From an uncultured Muribaculaceae bacterium (GTDB lineage: Bacteria; Bacteroidota; Bacteroidia; Bacteroidales; Muribaculaceae), in contig CAJTUG010000032.1 in the NCBI GenBank assembly GCA_910579605.1, forward strand, positions 14,592-27,443: DNA of 12,852 nucleotides, given 5' to 3'. Shown piece by piece: positions 1 through 7,392 of this stretch. Position numbers and translations under genes: made by a program. Positions within the stretch are counted from its first letter, which is position 1. Every line of letters begins with the position of its first letter. The notes beneath the pieces were generated by a model. The model was given only the letters and a program-made list of their open reading frames with translations, did no database searches and was not told where the DNA came from.

Positions 1-1266
1 TTAAATGTTGATTATCCCTTCACCCTAACGGGAATACTCTTCTTCCCTAAGATAAAGAATAATTTTGATATCAACCGAAACCGTATCCAACTATATTGCA
101 ATCAGGTGTTCGTCACTGATTCTGTAGAAGGTGTTGTTCCGGAGTTCATGATGCTGATGCAAGGCGTCATAGATTCGCCAGATATACCTCTCAATGTTTC
201 CCGCTCATATTTACAAGCCGACACAGCCGTTAAGAAAATTTCCGGCTATATAACCAAGAAAGTTGCTTCACGGCTTGACGAGCTCTTCCGTGCCGACCGT
301 AAAGAATTTGAAAAGAAATGGGATGATATTCGTCTTTTCATTGTCTACGGTATGCTGACAGATGAGAAATTCTGCGAATCGGCCATGAAATTCATGCTAT
401 TGAAAGATACAGAAGGCCGATATTTTACAGTTGAAGAATACAAGTCTTTGGTAGAGGCATCTCAAACCAACGCCGAAGGAAAAATTGTATATCTGTATAC
501 AACGGATCCTACAGCCCAATACAATTATATAAACTCAGCAACCGCAAAAGGCTATAATGTTCTTGTTTTAGACGGTCAACTTGACAATCATTTCGTCGGC
601 TTGCTTGAAAGAAAGCTTGAGAACACTGAATTAGTACGAGTAGACGCCGATGTGGTGGACAACCTTATCCGCAAAAACGACCGAAAGATAGCAGATTTGA
701 CTCCAGCACAAAGGGATATCCTTACAGGTATTTTCACACGTCATTTGGCAAAAGTGGAAAAAGCCAATTTCTTGGTACAATTTGAAGAACTTGGAGAAAA
801 CGACCAGCCTGTTGTTTTGACACAAAATGAATACATGCGCCGAATGAAAGAAATGGCAGCTTTACAACCCGGAATGAATTTCTACGGCGAAATGCCCGAA
901 AGTTATACCTTGGTTGTAAATATCGCCAATCCTATAGTTAAGAGAATAGATAATTCTGCCAGCGATGCTCTGAAATCAATCGTTGAGAATTCTCTTTCTC
1001 AGATAAAGAACGATAACGACGCTATTGAATCCTTGCGCAAAGATGCCGGAGACAACGATCTTTCTGCAGAAGCAAAACAGAAGATTGCTGAATATGAAAA
1101 GAAAGTTTCGGAACAGCGAAACAAACAAACAGAAGCTATCAACAACTATGCTGATAATTTGGCTGATGTTTCCCAATTGGTTGACTTGGCTCTTTTGGCC
1201 AACGGCTTACTTAAAGGCGAGAATTTGAGCAAATTTATAAACAGATCTGTAGAACTGCTTAAATAA
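1..1266 (+). CDS. htpG: Molecular chaperone HtpG (Hsp90 family), 5' end cut off by window
   Basis: This is the C-terminal 421 residues of a bacterial Hsp90, an ATP-dependent cytosolic chaperone dimer. The reading frame is open from base 1, so the N-terminal ATPase domain lies outside the window; the GTG at 106 is internal and not the start. Seen directly: the middle-domain block around the conserved stretch DSPDIPLNVSRSYLQ (bases about 169-213), the middle-domain region that follows, and a C-terminal dimerisation segment ending LSKFINRSVELLK. Between about bases 980 and 1155 lies a charged, Lys/Glu-rich, probably coiled-coil stretch that I do not recall from E. coli HtpG; as far as I recall it is usual in Bacteroidota versions. 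There is no MEEVD tail, as expected for bacteria. The gene stands alone and ends in a strong terminator. Family assignment is very secure. Confidence 0.97.
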   Translation, partial: LNVDYPFTLTGILFFPKIKNNFDINRNRIQLYCNQVFVTDSVEGVVPEFMMLMQGVIDSPDIPLNVSRSYLQADTAVKKISGYITKKVASRLDELFRADRKEFEKKWDDIRLFIVYGMLTDEKFCESAMKFMLLKDTEGRYFTVEEYKSLVEASQTNAEGKIVYLYTTDPTAQYNYINSATAKGYNVLVLDGQLDNHFVGLLERKLENTELVRVDADVVDNLIRKNDRKIADLTPAQRDILTGIFTRHLAKVEKANFLVQFEELGENDQPVVLTQNEYMRRMKEMAALQPGMNFYGEMPESYTLVVNIANPIVKRIDNSASDALKSIVENSLSQIKNDNDAIESLRKDAGDNDLSAEAKQKIAEYEKKVSEQRNKQTEAINNYADNLADVSQLVDLALLANGLLKGENLSKFINRSVELLK

Positions 1267-1299
1267 GACCAATCGTCGATCAAAAAGCAATAACAATCC

Positions 1300-1334
1300 C
1301 GGAGGCACCTCTAATTGCGGTGTCTCCGTTTTTT
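1300..1334 (+). terminator. Intrinsic terminator of htpG
   Basis: A ten-pair stem (CGGAGGCACC at 1300-1309 with GGTGTCTCCG at 1319-1328, one G-U pair) with a nine-base loop is followed by six Ts at 1329-1334. It starts 34 bases after the htpG stop codon. This is a textbook Rho-independent terminator for the + strand. Confidence 0.93.
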
Positions 1335-1545
1335 ATATTAGCTAATATGTTCAGAAGAGCTAAATAAATTTTTAATCAACATATTTCTGATTATATTTTA
1401 AACAGAGAACCTAAAATCATATATGCATAGTGATATACATACCCCGGAGTGTGGCGAAAAATGTATATTCTAAGGTATATTGTTAATAATCAACAGCTAC
1501 AATGCTAAAGTTTCTTAAAAGCTTCGTATGAGCTGATTAATTTTG
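1335..1545. other. AT-rich intergenic stretch between htpG terminator and malQ promoter
   Basis: Together with the flanking terminator and promoter, this fills the 325-base gap between htpG and malQ. I see no open frame of note and no RNA gene. The only structure is a dyad, ATATACAT at 1433-1440 and ATGTATAT at 1461-1468, listed separately. The rest is AT-rich and shows no pattern I can name. Confidence 0.6.
1433..1468. repeat. Inverted repeat, possible operator, upstream of malQ
   Basis: Two perfect 8-base arms, ATATACAT (1433-1440) and ATGTATAT (1461-1468), are separated by 20 bases that include the locally GC-rich CCCCGGAG. The dyad is about 80-110 bases upstream of the malQ -7 element. 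It could bind an upstream regulator, but in AT-rich DNA an 8-base dyad can arise by chance. A function is inferred only. Confidence 0.3.
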
Positions 1546-1553
1546 TACTTTTG
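1546..1553 (+). promoter_or_regulatory. Bacteroidota-type -7 promoter element for malQ
   Basis: TACTTTTG at 1546-1553 matches the Bacteroidota -7 consensus TAnnTTTG at every fixed position. The -33 element is weak: TTCG at 1523-1526 matches TTTG at three of four bases with a 19-base spacer. Transcription would start near 1560, leaving a leader of about 30 A-rich bases without a Shine-Dalgarno sequence before the ATG at 1592. Both features are normal for this phylum. Confidence 0.65.
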
Positions 1554-1591
1554 TTTATAAAAAAATACAAGTCACTAACATATCATACTAC

Positions 1592-4267
1592 ATGAAACTT
1601 ATATTCCATGTTGAATACCGAACCAATTGGGGTGAATCGGTTTATCTCATCGGTAATACACCTCAACTTGGTGGCGGCGACTATTCCAAGGCATTGAAAA
1701 TGGAAGTTACCGGAAATGACCATTGGCATTTATCGGTAGATTTCCCAGATAGCGTATCGGCCTTCAACTATCGTTATCTCATAATCAATGAAAACGGTCA
1801 AATAAAAGAAGAATGGGGGCATGGCAATACCTTTACCCCAGCTCCGGGAATCAACGAATACGAAATCTACGATCGTTGGCAAGATATGCCAATGGACAAG
1901 CCATATTACGCATCGGCTTTTACAGACTGTATCTGCCGCCGAGAATCTACAAACATGCCGCTCTTACCTGCAGCAGATGAGATAACCTTGTGTATTTCAG
2001 CTCCGATGGTAGGACGGAATCAAATGCTCGCTTTTGTTGGCGAAGGTGCTTCATTAGGCGACTGGAAACCTTCGGCAGCACGCCATATGGATGCATCGGC
2101 GTTTCCTGTATGGAAAGTTAATATACCCGCAGAGGGTATTACGGCCGATACACAATATAAGTTTCTTGTCGTTGACAAAAACTCCGGTGAAATCGTGGCA
2201 TGGGAAGGTGGCGAAAACCGCAAAATCGGCGTCTCTCCCAAAACCGGAAATTCAACAATCATTTCCGGCATGCGCTTTATCAATACGATGGACTTATGGA
2301 AAGGTGCAGGCACAGCAATTCCGGTTTTCTCGTTGCGAACTAACGAAGATTTCGGAGTAGGTGATTTTATGGATCTCATGCCCATGATTGATTGGGCAGC
2401 TTCCACAGGCCAGACATTCCTTCAGTTATTGCCTATCAATGATACGACAATGACTCATACATGGACCGATTCATATCCCTATAATGCTAATTCCACATTT
2501 GCCCTCCACCCAATGTATCTTCGTCTTGAAGAATTGGGCACACTCAAAGATGCCAAAAGACGCAAATATTTCCAGTCATTGGCAAAAGAACTCAATGATT
2601 TGAGTGAAATAGACTATGAACGTGCTAACAATGGAAAGATTGAATATTTCCGAGAAATTTTCAAGCAAGAAGGCAAAGCAACATTAGCAAGCAAGGAATA
2701 TAAGGCATTTGTGGAAAAAAACGGATATTGGCTCTTGCCTTATGCGGCTTTCTGCACTCTTCGCGACCGATTCCACACACCTGATTTCACCCAGTGGGGA
2801 GATTATTCCGAATATAGCAAAAAAGTCCTTGATAAAGTAGTTGCGGAGAATAAAGATGAGATAAACTACAATTGCTATCTCCAGTACCACTTGGACCGCC
2901 AGATGCGTAAAGTCCATGAATATGCCAACAGCAAAGGGATAGCCTTAAAAGGCGATATTCCAATTGGCATTTCTCGTACCAGCGCAGATGCATGGCAAGA
3001 TCCCCGCCTATTCAATATGGACTGCCAAGCCGGAGCTCCGCCCGATGATTTCTCTGTTTTAGGGCAGAATTGGGGATTTCCCACTTACAATTGGGAAGAA
3101 ATGAATAAAGATGGCTTCTCATGGTGGAAATCTCGTTTCCGTAAGATGGCAGAATATTTCGATGCCTACCGCATAGACCATGTATTAGGTTTCTTCCGCA
3201 TATGGCAAATTCCGATGGATGCAGTTCATGGATTGCTCGGAATCTTCAACCCTGCTCTACCCTATTCTATAGATGAACTTAAGTTCAAATATGATTTTTG
3301 GATGGACGAAGATTTCCAAACCACACCTTTCATCATGGATTATTTTGTAGGTGATTTCTTCGGACCATATACTTCGGAAGCTACAAAGACATTCATGACA
3401 CCTATAGGGGGAGGCCGCTATAAGCTCAAAGCAGAGTTCAACACACAACGTAAAGTAGCTGAATATTTTGCAAAACTGGACAAAAACGACAAAAATAGCA
3501 GAATGTGCGACGGCTTGCTCGGTCTTATTGATCAAGTTCTGTTTATAGAAGACCCTATTGAAAAAGGCAAATACCATCCGCGCATATCTGCTCAATACAC
3601 TTACAGCTATAGAGCGCTCAACGATTATGAACGTTGGTGTTTTGATCGCCTCTACAATGATTTCTACTATCACCGCCACAATGATTTCTGGTATGGTAAA
3701 GCTATGTGGAAATTGCCACCTCTTATAGACTCTACCGACATGCTTGTATGCGCCGAAGACCTTGGCATGATTCCGGCATGTGTTCCAGCTGTGATGCAAC
3801 AATTGGAAATCCTTTCGCTTGAAATACAAAGGATGCCAAAAGACCCGAACTCAGATTTCGGAAACACTTGGAACTATCCTTACTACTCAGTGTGCACCAC
3901 CAGCACACACGATATGGGCGGTATTCGCCAATGGTGGGAAGAAAATAGAGAAAAAACACAGCAATTCTACAACGATGTTCTCCATGAACAAGGGGCAGCT
4001 CCCTATTATGCAGAACCTTGGGTTTGCGATAGGATAGTTGAGCTGCACCTCAATTCACCATCTATGCTGTGTATATTGCCGCTTCAAGACTGGCTATCTA
4101 TTGACGGCGCTATAAGACGCGAAAATCCCAATGAGGAACAAATCAATGTTCCGGCCAATTCCCGTCATTATTGGCGCTACCGCATGCACTTGACAATTTC
4201 AGAACTTGCTTCTCATAAGGAATATACAAGCTATCTCCGCGACAAAATAAAGCGCTCGGGTCGCTGA
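1592..4267 (+). CDS. malQ: 4-alpha-glucanotransferase (amylomaltase), DPE2-like with tandem CBM20 domains
   Basis: This 891-residue cytosolic enzyme of family GH77 transfers alpha-1,4-glucan segments between maltooligosaccharides and releases glucose, in starch, maltose or glycogen use. The layout is two N-terminal starch-binding CBM20-like modules (about residues 1-100 with GNTPQLG, and 130-228 with ASLGDW and VAWEGGENR), then a GH77 barrel from about 240 (AIPVFSLRT..GVGDF). By motif match the catalytic residues are the nucleophile D529 in YRIDH, acid/base E722 in AEDLG and D774 in THD. The nucleophile-to-acid/base distance is 193 residues, against about 47 in compact amylomaltases such as the Thermus enzyme. 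An insertion of roughly 145 residues therefore sits inside the barrel, as in plant DPE2. No signal peptide is seen. The gene has its own promoter and terminator and is probably monocistronic. The annotation is very secure; preference for glucans or heteroglycans over maltose is inferred from DPE2 and untested. Confidence 0.96.
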   Translation: MKLIFHVEYRTNWGESVYLIGNTPQLGGGDYSKALKMEVTGNDHWHLSVDFPDSVSAFNYRYLIINENGQIKEEWGHGNTFTPAPGINEYEIYDRWQDMPMDKPYYASAFTDCICRRESTNMPLLPAADEITLCISAPMVGRNQMLAFVGEGASLGDWKPSAARHMDASAFPVWKVNIPAEGITADTQYKFLVVDKNSGEIVAWEGGENRKIGVSPKTGNSTIISGMRFINTMDLWKGAGTAIPVFSLRTNEDFGVGDFMDLMPMIDWAASTGQTFLQLLPINDTTMTHTWTDSYPYNANSTFALHPMYLRLEELGTLKDAKRRKYFQSLAKELNDLSEIDYERANNGKIEYFREIFKQEGKATLASKEYKAFVEKNGYWLLPYAAFCTLRDRFHTPDFTQWGDYSEYSKKVLDKVVAENKDEINYNCYLQYHLDRQMRKVHEYANSKGIALKGDIPIGISRTSADAWQDPRLFNMDCQAGAPPDDFSVLGQNWGFPTYNWEEMNKDGFSWWKSRFRKMAEYFDAYRIDHVLGFFRIWQIPMDAVHGLLGIFNPALPYSIDELKFKYDFWMDEDFQTTPFIMDYFVGDFFGPYTSEATKTFMTPIGGGRYKLKAEFNTQRKVAEYFAKLDKNDKNSRMCDGLLGLIDQVLFIEDPIEKGKYHPRISAQYTYSYRALNDYERWCFDRLYNDFYYHRHNDFWYGKAMWKLPPLIDSTDMLVCAEDLGMIPACVPAVMQQLEILSLEIQRMPKDPNSDFGNTWNYPYYSVCTTSTHDMGGIRQWWEENREKTQQFYNDVLHEQGAAPYYAEPWVCDRIVELHLNSPSMLCILPLQDWLSIDGAIRRENPNEEQINVPANSRHYWRYRMHLTISELASHKEYTSYLRDKIKRSGR

Positions 4268-4284
4268 TAGCAATCTATCCATTT

Positions 4285-4320
4285 AAAATTCTCGCCGACA
4301 AAAATCGGCGAGAATTTTTT
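4285..4320 (+). terminator. Intrinsic terminator of malQ
   Basis: A perfect 14-pair stem (4285-4298 with 4305-4318, core CTCGCCGA/TCGGCGAG) has a six-base loop and runs into Ts through 4320. It begins 17 bases after the malQ stop codon. It should isolate malQ from the sigma-factor unit downstream. The A-tract on the 5' side could let it work on the other strand too, but no - strand gene ends here. Confidence 0.95.
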
Positions 4321-4367
4321 ATTATGGTCTGTAATTTATTTTAATTTGCTGCGTCTTATATATAAAA

Positions 4368-4871
4368 ATGGCAAAACCAGAAGAAAATAAAGAGCATAAA
4401 TTCTTGGCAATGACCGATGCTTACAAATCGGTTATTGCCAAGGTTTGCTATCTTTATGTTTCTCCTGGAGCCTCTTTTGAAGATCTATATCAAGAAGTGC
4501 TGATTAATATATGGCAAGGGATGGATGGTTTTCGCGGAGACTCTAAGATTTCCACATGGATTTACCGCACAGCTATCAATACCTGCATAACATGGCACAG
4601 AAAGAACGATAAACATGTCAAAGCCAACTCGCTTGAAGATCTTCAGACAGAACCAATCGACATTGCAGATGCTGGTTTCAGCATTGAGGACTACAAAATG
4701 CTCCAATTGCTGATAACAAACCTTCTGCCATTGGAAAAAGCATTGATTACCATGTGGCTCGATGATAAACCTTACGATGAGATAGCAGAGGTTACAGGTT
4801 TATCGCGTTCGAATGTAGCGGTAAAAATACACCGTATAAAAGAGAAATTGGCAAAAATGGCCACAGACTAA
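4368..4871 (+). CDS. ECF-type RNA polymerase sigma factor (sigma-70 family)
   Basis: The 167-residue product has the two-domain build of extracytoplasmic-function sigma factors, which direct RNA polymerase to an alternative promoter set. Region 2 spans about residues 20-80, with DLYQEV (39-44) and FRGDSKISTWIYRTAINTC (55-73), the usual core-binding and -10-recognition surface. Region 4 spans about 110-163, with the helix-turn-helix PYDEIAEVTGLSRSNVAVKI (135-154). No sigma 1.1, region 3 or membrane segment is present, and the length is typical. The ATG at 4368 lies about 50 bases after the malQ terminator. The nearest promoter-like sequence is TTAATTTG at 4341-4348, one base off the TAnnTTTG consensus. 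The next gene starts 20 bases after the stop and is probably co-transcribed. Target promoters and inducing signal cannot be read from the sequence. Confidence 0.93.
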   Translation: MAKPEENKEHKFLAMTDAYKSVIAKVCYLYVSPGASFEDLYQEVLINIWQGMDGFRGDSKISTWIYRTAINTCITWHRKNDKHVKANSLEDLQTEPIDIADAGFSIEDYKMLQLLITNLLPLEKALITMWLDDKPYDEIAEVTGLSRSNVAVKIHRIKEKLAKMATD

Positions 4872-4891
4872 AACCAAAACATTTCAAGACC

Positions 4892-5458
4892 ATGGACATA
4901 GATGAACTCAAAAATAAGTGGCAAGACATTGATTGCCGTACAGAAAAACTTGAGGAGGAGAACTTGAGGTTATCCAGAGAAATTGCAGCAGGAAAAATTA
5001 CCGGTTCCAAGGAGAAACTCACCAAATCATTCAAGGGATCGTTGGCTGCATGCTTCTTCCTACCAATTCTTGCACCCTTTACTTATAAAGTTATGGAAAT
5101 GCCCCTATGGTTTTCATGGGCATATGCAATATTCGGCATTATAATGGGGATTTTTTCGCTTGTAATATGTTTTCGACTACGCAAGATAGACTTAAGCATA
5201 ATGTCGGTACTGACTGCTTTTGAGGAATCATTGAAAATTAAACAAACCATTTTCTACGCAAGATTGACAGGAATAGTTACCGGAGGAATTTTACTGACCG
5301 AATTAGCTGCGGTAATCCTTTTCAAGAACAATGACTTATATATGCAGATGGGTTTCGTGGGCGGTTTAGTTGTCGGTCTTGGAATAGGCATCTATAAGAT
5401 TAAACGCCAACATTCTTTAATGAGGCAGATAATCGACGAATTACAACAATGTAAATAG
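4892..5458 (+). CDS. Four-helix inner-membrane protein, possible regulator (anti-sigma) of the adjacent sigma factor
   Basis: I do not recognise a named family. The 188 residues begin with a hydrophilic, Glu/Lys-rich segment (about 1-47; ELKNKW at 5-10, then a likely coiled coil at about 17-31). Four hydrophobic stretches fit membrane helices: about 49-66, 72-94, 123-144 and 151-170. A polar loop (about 95-120) separates the two helix pairs, and a basic tail ends IIDELQQCK. The gene lies 20 bases downstream of the ECF sigma gene on the same strand and ends at a shared terminator, so the two form an operon. From memory, small membrane proteins starting with a D-ELKxxW pattern are common next to Bacteroidota ECF sigma genes. 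An anti-sigma or signal-sensing role, with the N-terminal segment binding the sigma factor in the cytoplasm, is inference. I see no zinc-binding anti-sigma HxxxCxxC motif. Confidence 0.85.
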   Translation: MDIDELKNKWQDIDCRTEKLEEENLRLSREIAAGKITGSKEKLTKSFKGSLAACFFLPILAPFTYKVMEMPLWFSWAYAIFGIIMGIFSLVICFRLRKIDLSIMSVLTAFEESLKIKQTIFYARLTGIVTGGILLTELAAVILFKNNDLYMQMGFVGGLVVGLGIGIYKIKRQHSLMRQIIDELQQCK

Positions 5459-5471
5459 CCACTAAATAAAG

Positions 5472-5498
5472 AAAAAGCGTTCAAATTGAACGCTTTTT
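5472..5498. terminator. Bidirectional terminator between convergent genes
   Basis: The near-perfect palindrome pairs AAAAAGCGTTCA (5472-5483) with TGAACGCTTTTT (5487-5498) around a three-base loop. It has five As on the left and five Ts on the right. It therefore offers a hairpin plus U-tract to transcripts from either direction: the sigma operon ending at 5458 and the PurF-like gene ending at 5500. The stop codon of the - strand gene lies just beyond the right edge of the hairpin. Confidence 0.92.
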
Positions 5499-5499
5499 A

Positions 5500-7392
5500 T
5501 TATAATGAAACTGTCTTAATAAAAGTGCTTTCGTAGTAGTCTACAAATGCACGGTTTACCATTTTAATACCACCAGGAGTTGGATAATCACCGCTGAAAT
5601 ACCAGTCGCCAGGACAAGATGGAACTGATTTATGGAGATTTGAAATAGACTGAAACAATATATCAACAGAAGCATGAATATCGGCGGGTCTTAGCAATTG
5701 TGCCATTTTTGAAGCAATCTCACTGTCTGAAAAACTGTCGTATATCATTTTTACGACATTCACTTGATTTTCGGGTGGCTGTTTGAGATTATTCAGCGCC
5801 TCATTGTATGCCTCATCAATCACCTTTGTATTTCCCTGTTCCCGCAAAAGAGTAATCGCAGCTCTAAAAGCAGCCAATTCATTAAGATTAGGGAGATCTA
5901 TACCATAATAGTCCGGATATCTCACTTGAGGAGAAGACGACACGACAATGATTCTTTTGGGACCGAGCCTATCTAAGATTCTCAAGATAGATTGTTTTAA
6001 AGTCGTTCCTCTTACTATGCTGTCGTCAATAATAATCAATGTGTCTTTGTCTTTCTTCAAACTACCATATGTAATATCGTAGACATGTGTAGCGAGATCA
6101 TTGCGCGAAGCTCCCTCTGCGATGAAGGTTCTGAGTTTGATATCCTTGATAGCAATTTTTTCAACTCTAACTTTACGTTTTAAGATTCTTTTTAGATTTT
6201 CCTTATCAATAGATCCGTTTTCCGACAGGATTTCTAATTCTCTACAACGAGCTGCATCCATGTGCTTGTTGAGAGCTTCTACCATCCCTAAAAATGCAAC
6301 TTCTGCAGTATTGGGAATAAATGAAAAAACCGTATCATCAAGATTATTATCGATCATCCTGAGCAAATCAGGAACGACATGTGCACCAAGACTTTTACGT
6401 TCTTTATATATATCGGCATCGCTCCCACGAGAGAAATAGATCCTCTCAAATGAACAGCGGCAATTATTTCGTTTCGGCAAAATCTTTTTTTCGGAAACTT
6501 GACAATCGGGTGTTATGATAAGAGCACATCCAGGCTGAAGTTCTTTTACGACATCAGAACTTATGTTGAATACGGTCTGTAATACCGGCCTTTCAGAGGC
6601 AACAACAGCTATTTCATCGTTAACGAAATAGAACGCAGGTCTTATTCCATGAGGGTCTCTGACAACGAATGAAGTGCCTGAGCCGGTGGCGCCGCATATA
6701 GCATATCCTCCGTCCCAAATAGGTGCAGCGGCTTTAAGGACATTCGTAGCATCAATCTCTAATTCTATGCGTTTTTCAAGATAAGGATCGCGCATAGTAT
6801 CACGATACAAACGGTATAAACGATGATTTTCCTTATCGAGAGCATTGCCAAGTTGCTCAAGTAACAACACAGTATCGCTGTATATGCGAGGGTGCTGCCC
6901 ACTTGCTACAACATTATCGAATATATCTTCAACATTTGTCATGTTAAAGTTTCCACATAGCAACAATGCACGGGATTTCCAATTGTTACGTCTTAAGAAC
7001 GGATGTGTATATTCAAGACCGCTTCGCCCTGTTGTACTATACCTCAAGTGACCCATATAAATATCACCTATGAAAGGGGTTGAGGTTTCCACTTCTTCCG
7101 ATGAAAGGGAATTAAGATTTTCTGGTAAAATGTCTGCAAGCCTACCAAAAATCTGGTCTATTGCACTTGCTCCCAAGGCTCTCTCTCGGAAAACATACTC
7201 ATGTCCTGGTTTAGCTGCGGTTTTCACAACACCTATACCCGCGGCCTCTTGCCCACGATTATGTTGTTTTTCCATGAGCAAATATAGACGATCAAGAGCA
7301 TATGAGTATGTGCCATATTTATTTTTAAAATACGACAACGGTTTGAGAAGCCTTATAACGGCAATTCCACATTCGTGTTTTAATGGTTCCAT
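5500..7392 (-). CDS. Divergent PurF-family protein: class II glutamine amidotransferase plus phosphoribosyltransferase domain
   Basis: This 630-residue protein is homologous to amidophosphoribosyltransferase (PurF), which makes 5-phosphoribosylamine from glutamine and PRPP, but is over 100 residues longer than typical PurF. The N-terminal glutaminase half shows HECGIAV with C8 as candidate nucleophile after removal of a seven-residue propeptide, HNRGQEAAGIG (44-54), HLRYSTTG (115-122) and SD (172-173). The PRTase half shows CSFERIYFSRGSD (313-325) and the PRPP loop IIIDDSIVRGTT (453-464). Oddities against E. coli PurF as I recall it: oxyanion-hole Asn101 falls on C146 (LLCGN), and of the flexible-loop motif KNRYVGRTFI only RTFI (421-424) remains. 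Of the four Fe-S cysteines known in B. subtilis PurF, only the one matching C313 is present; YPDYYGID and DWYFSGDYPT replace the others. The start codon overlaps the glnN stop (TAATG), so translation is probably coupled. I recall similar long PurF paralogues in other Bacteroidota. Whether it makes phosphoribosylamine is open, so no symbol is given. Confidence 0.88.
   Translation of the reverse strand: MEPLKHECGIAVIRLLKPLSYFKNKYGTYSYALDRLYLLMEKQHNRGQEAAGIGVVKTAAKPGHEYVFRERALGASAIDQIFGRLADILPENLNSLSSEEVETSTPFIGDIYMGHLRYSTTGRSGLEYTHPFLRRNNWKSRALLLCGNFNMTNVEDIFDNVVASGQHPRIYSDTVLLLEQLGNALDKENHRLYRLYRDTMRDPYLEKRIELEIDATNVLKAAAPIWDGGYAICGATGSGTSFVVRDPHGIRPAFYFVNDEIAVVASERPVLQTVFNISSDVVKELQPGCALIITPDCQVSEKKILPKRNNCRCSFERIYFSRGSDADIYKERKSLGAHVVPDLLRMIDNNLDDTVFSFIPNTAEVAFLGMVEALNKHMDAARCRELEILSENGSIDKENLKRILKRKVRVEKIAIKDIKLRTFIAEGASRNDLATHVYDITYGSLKKDKDTLIIIDDSIVRGTTLKQSILRILDRLGPKRIIVVSSSPQVRYPDYYGIDLPNLNELAAFRAAITLLREQGNTKVIDEAYNEALNNLKQPPENQVNVVKMIYDSFSDSEIASKMAQLLRPADIHASVDILFQSISNLHKSVPSCPGDWYFSGDYPTPGGIKMVNRAFVDYYESTFIKTVSL

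Noticed and set aside
106..1266. GTG at 106 as the start of a complete 386-residue gene
   Set aside because: The frame is open back to base 1 and the residues before 106 match the conserved HtpG sequence, so this is an internal codon of a gene cut by the window edge.
3257..3829. 190-codon open frame on the - strand opposite malQ
   Set aside because: It is antisense to conserved GH77 sequence including the insertion. It has no promoter, no neighbours and no recognisable protein features.
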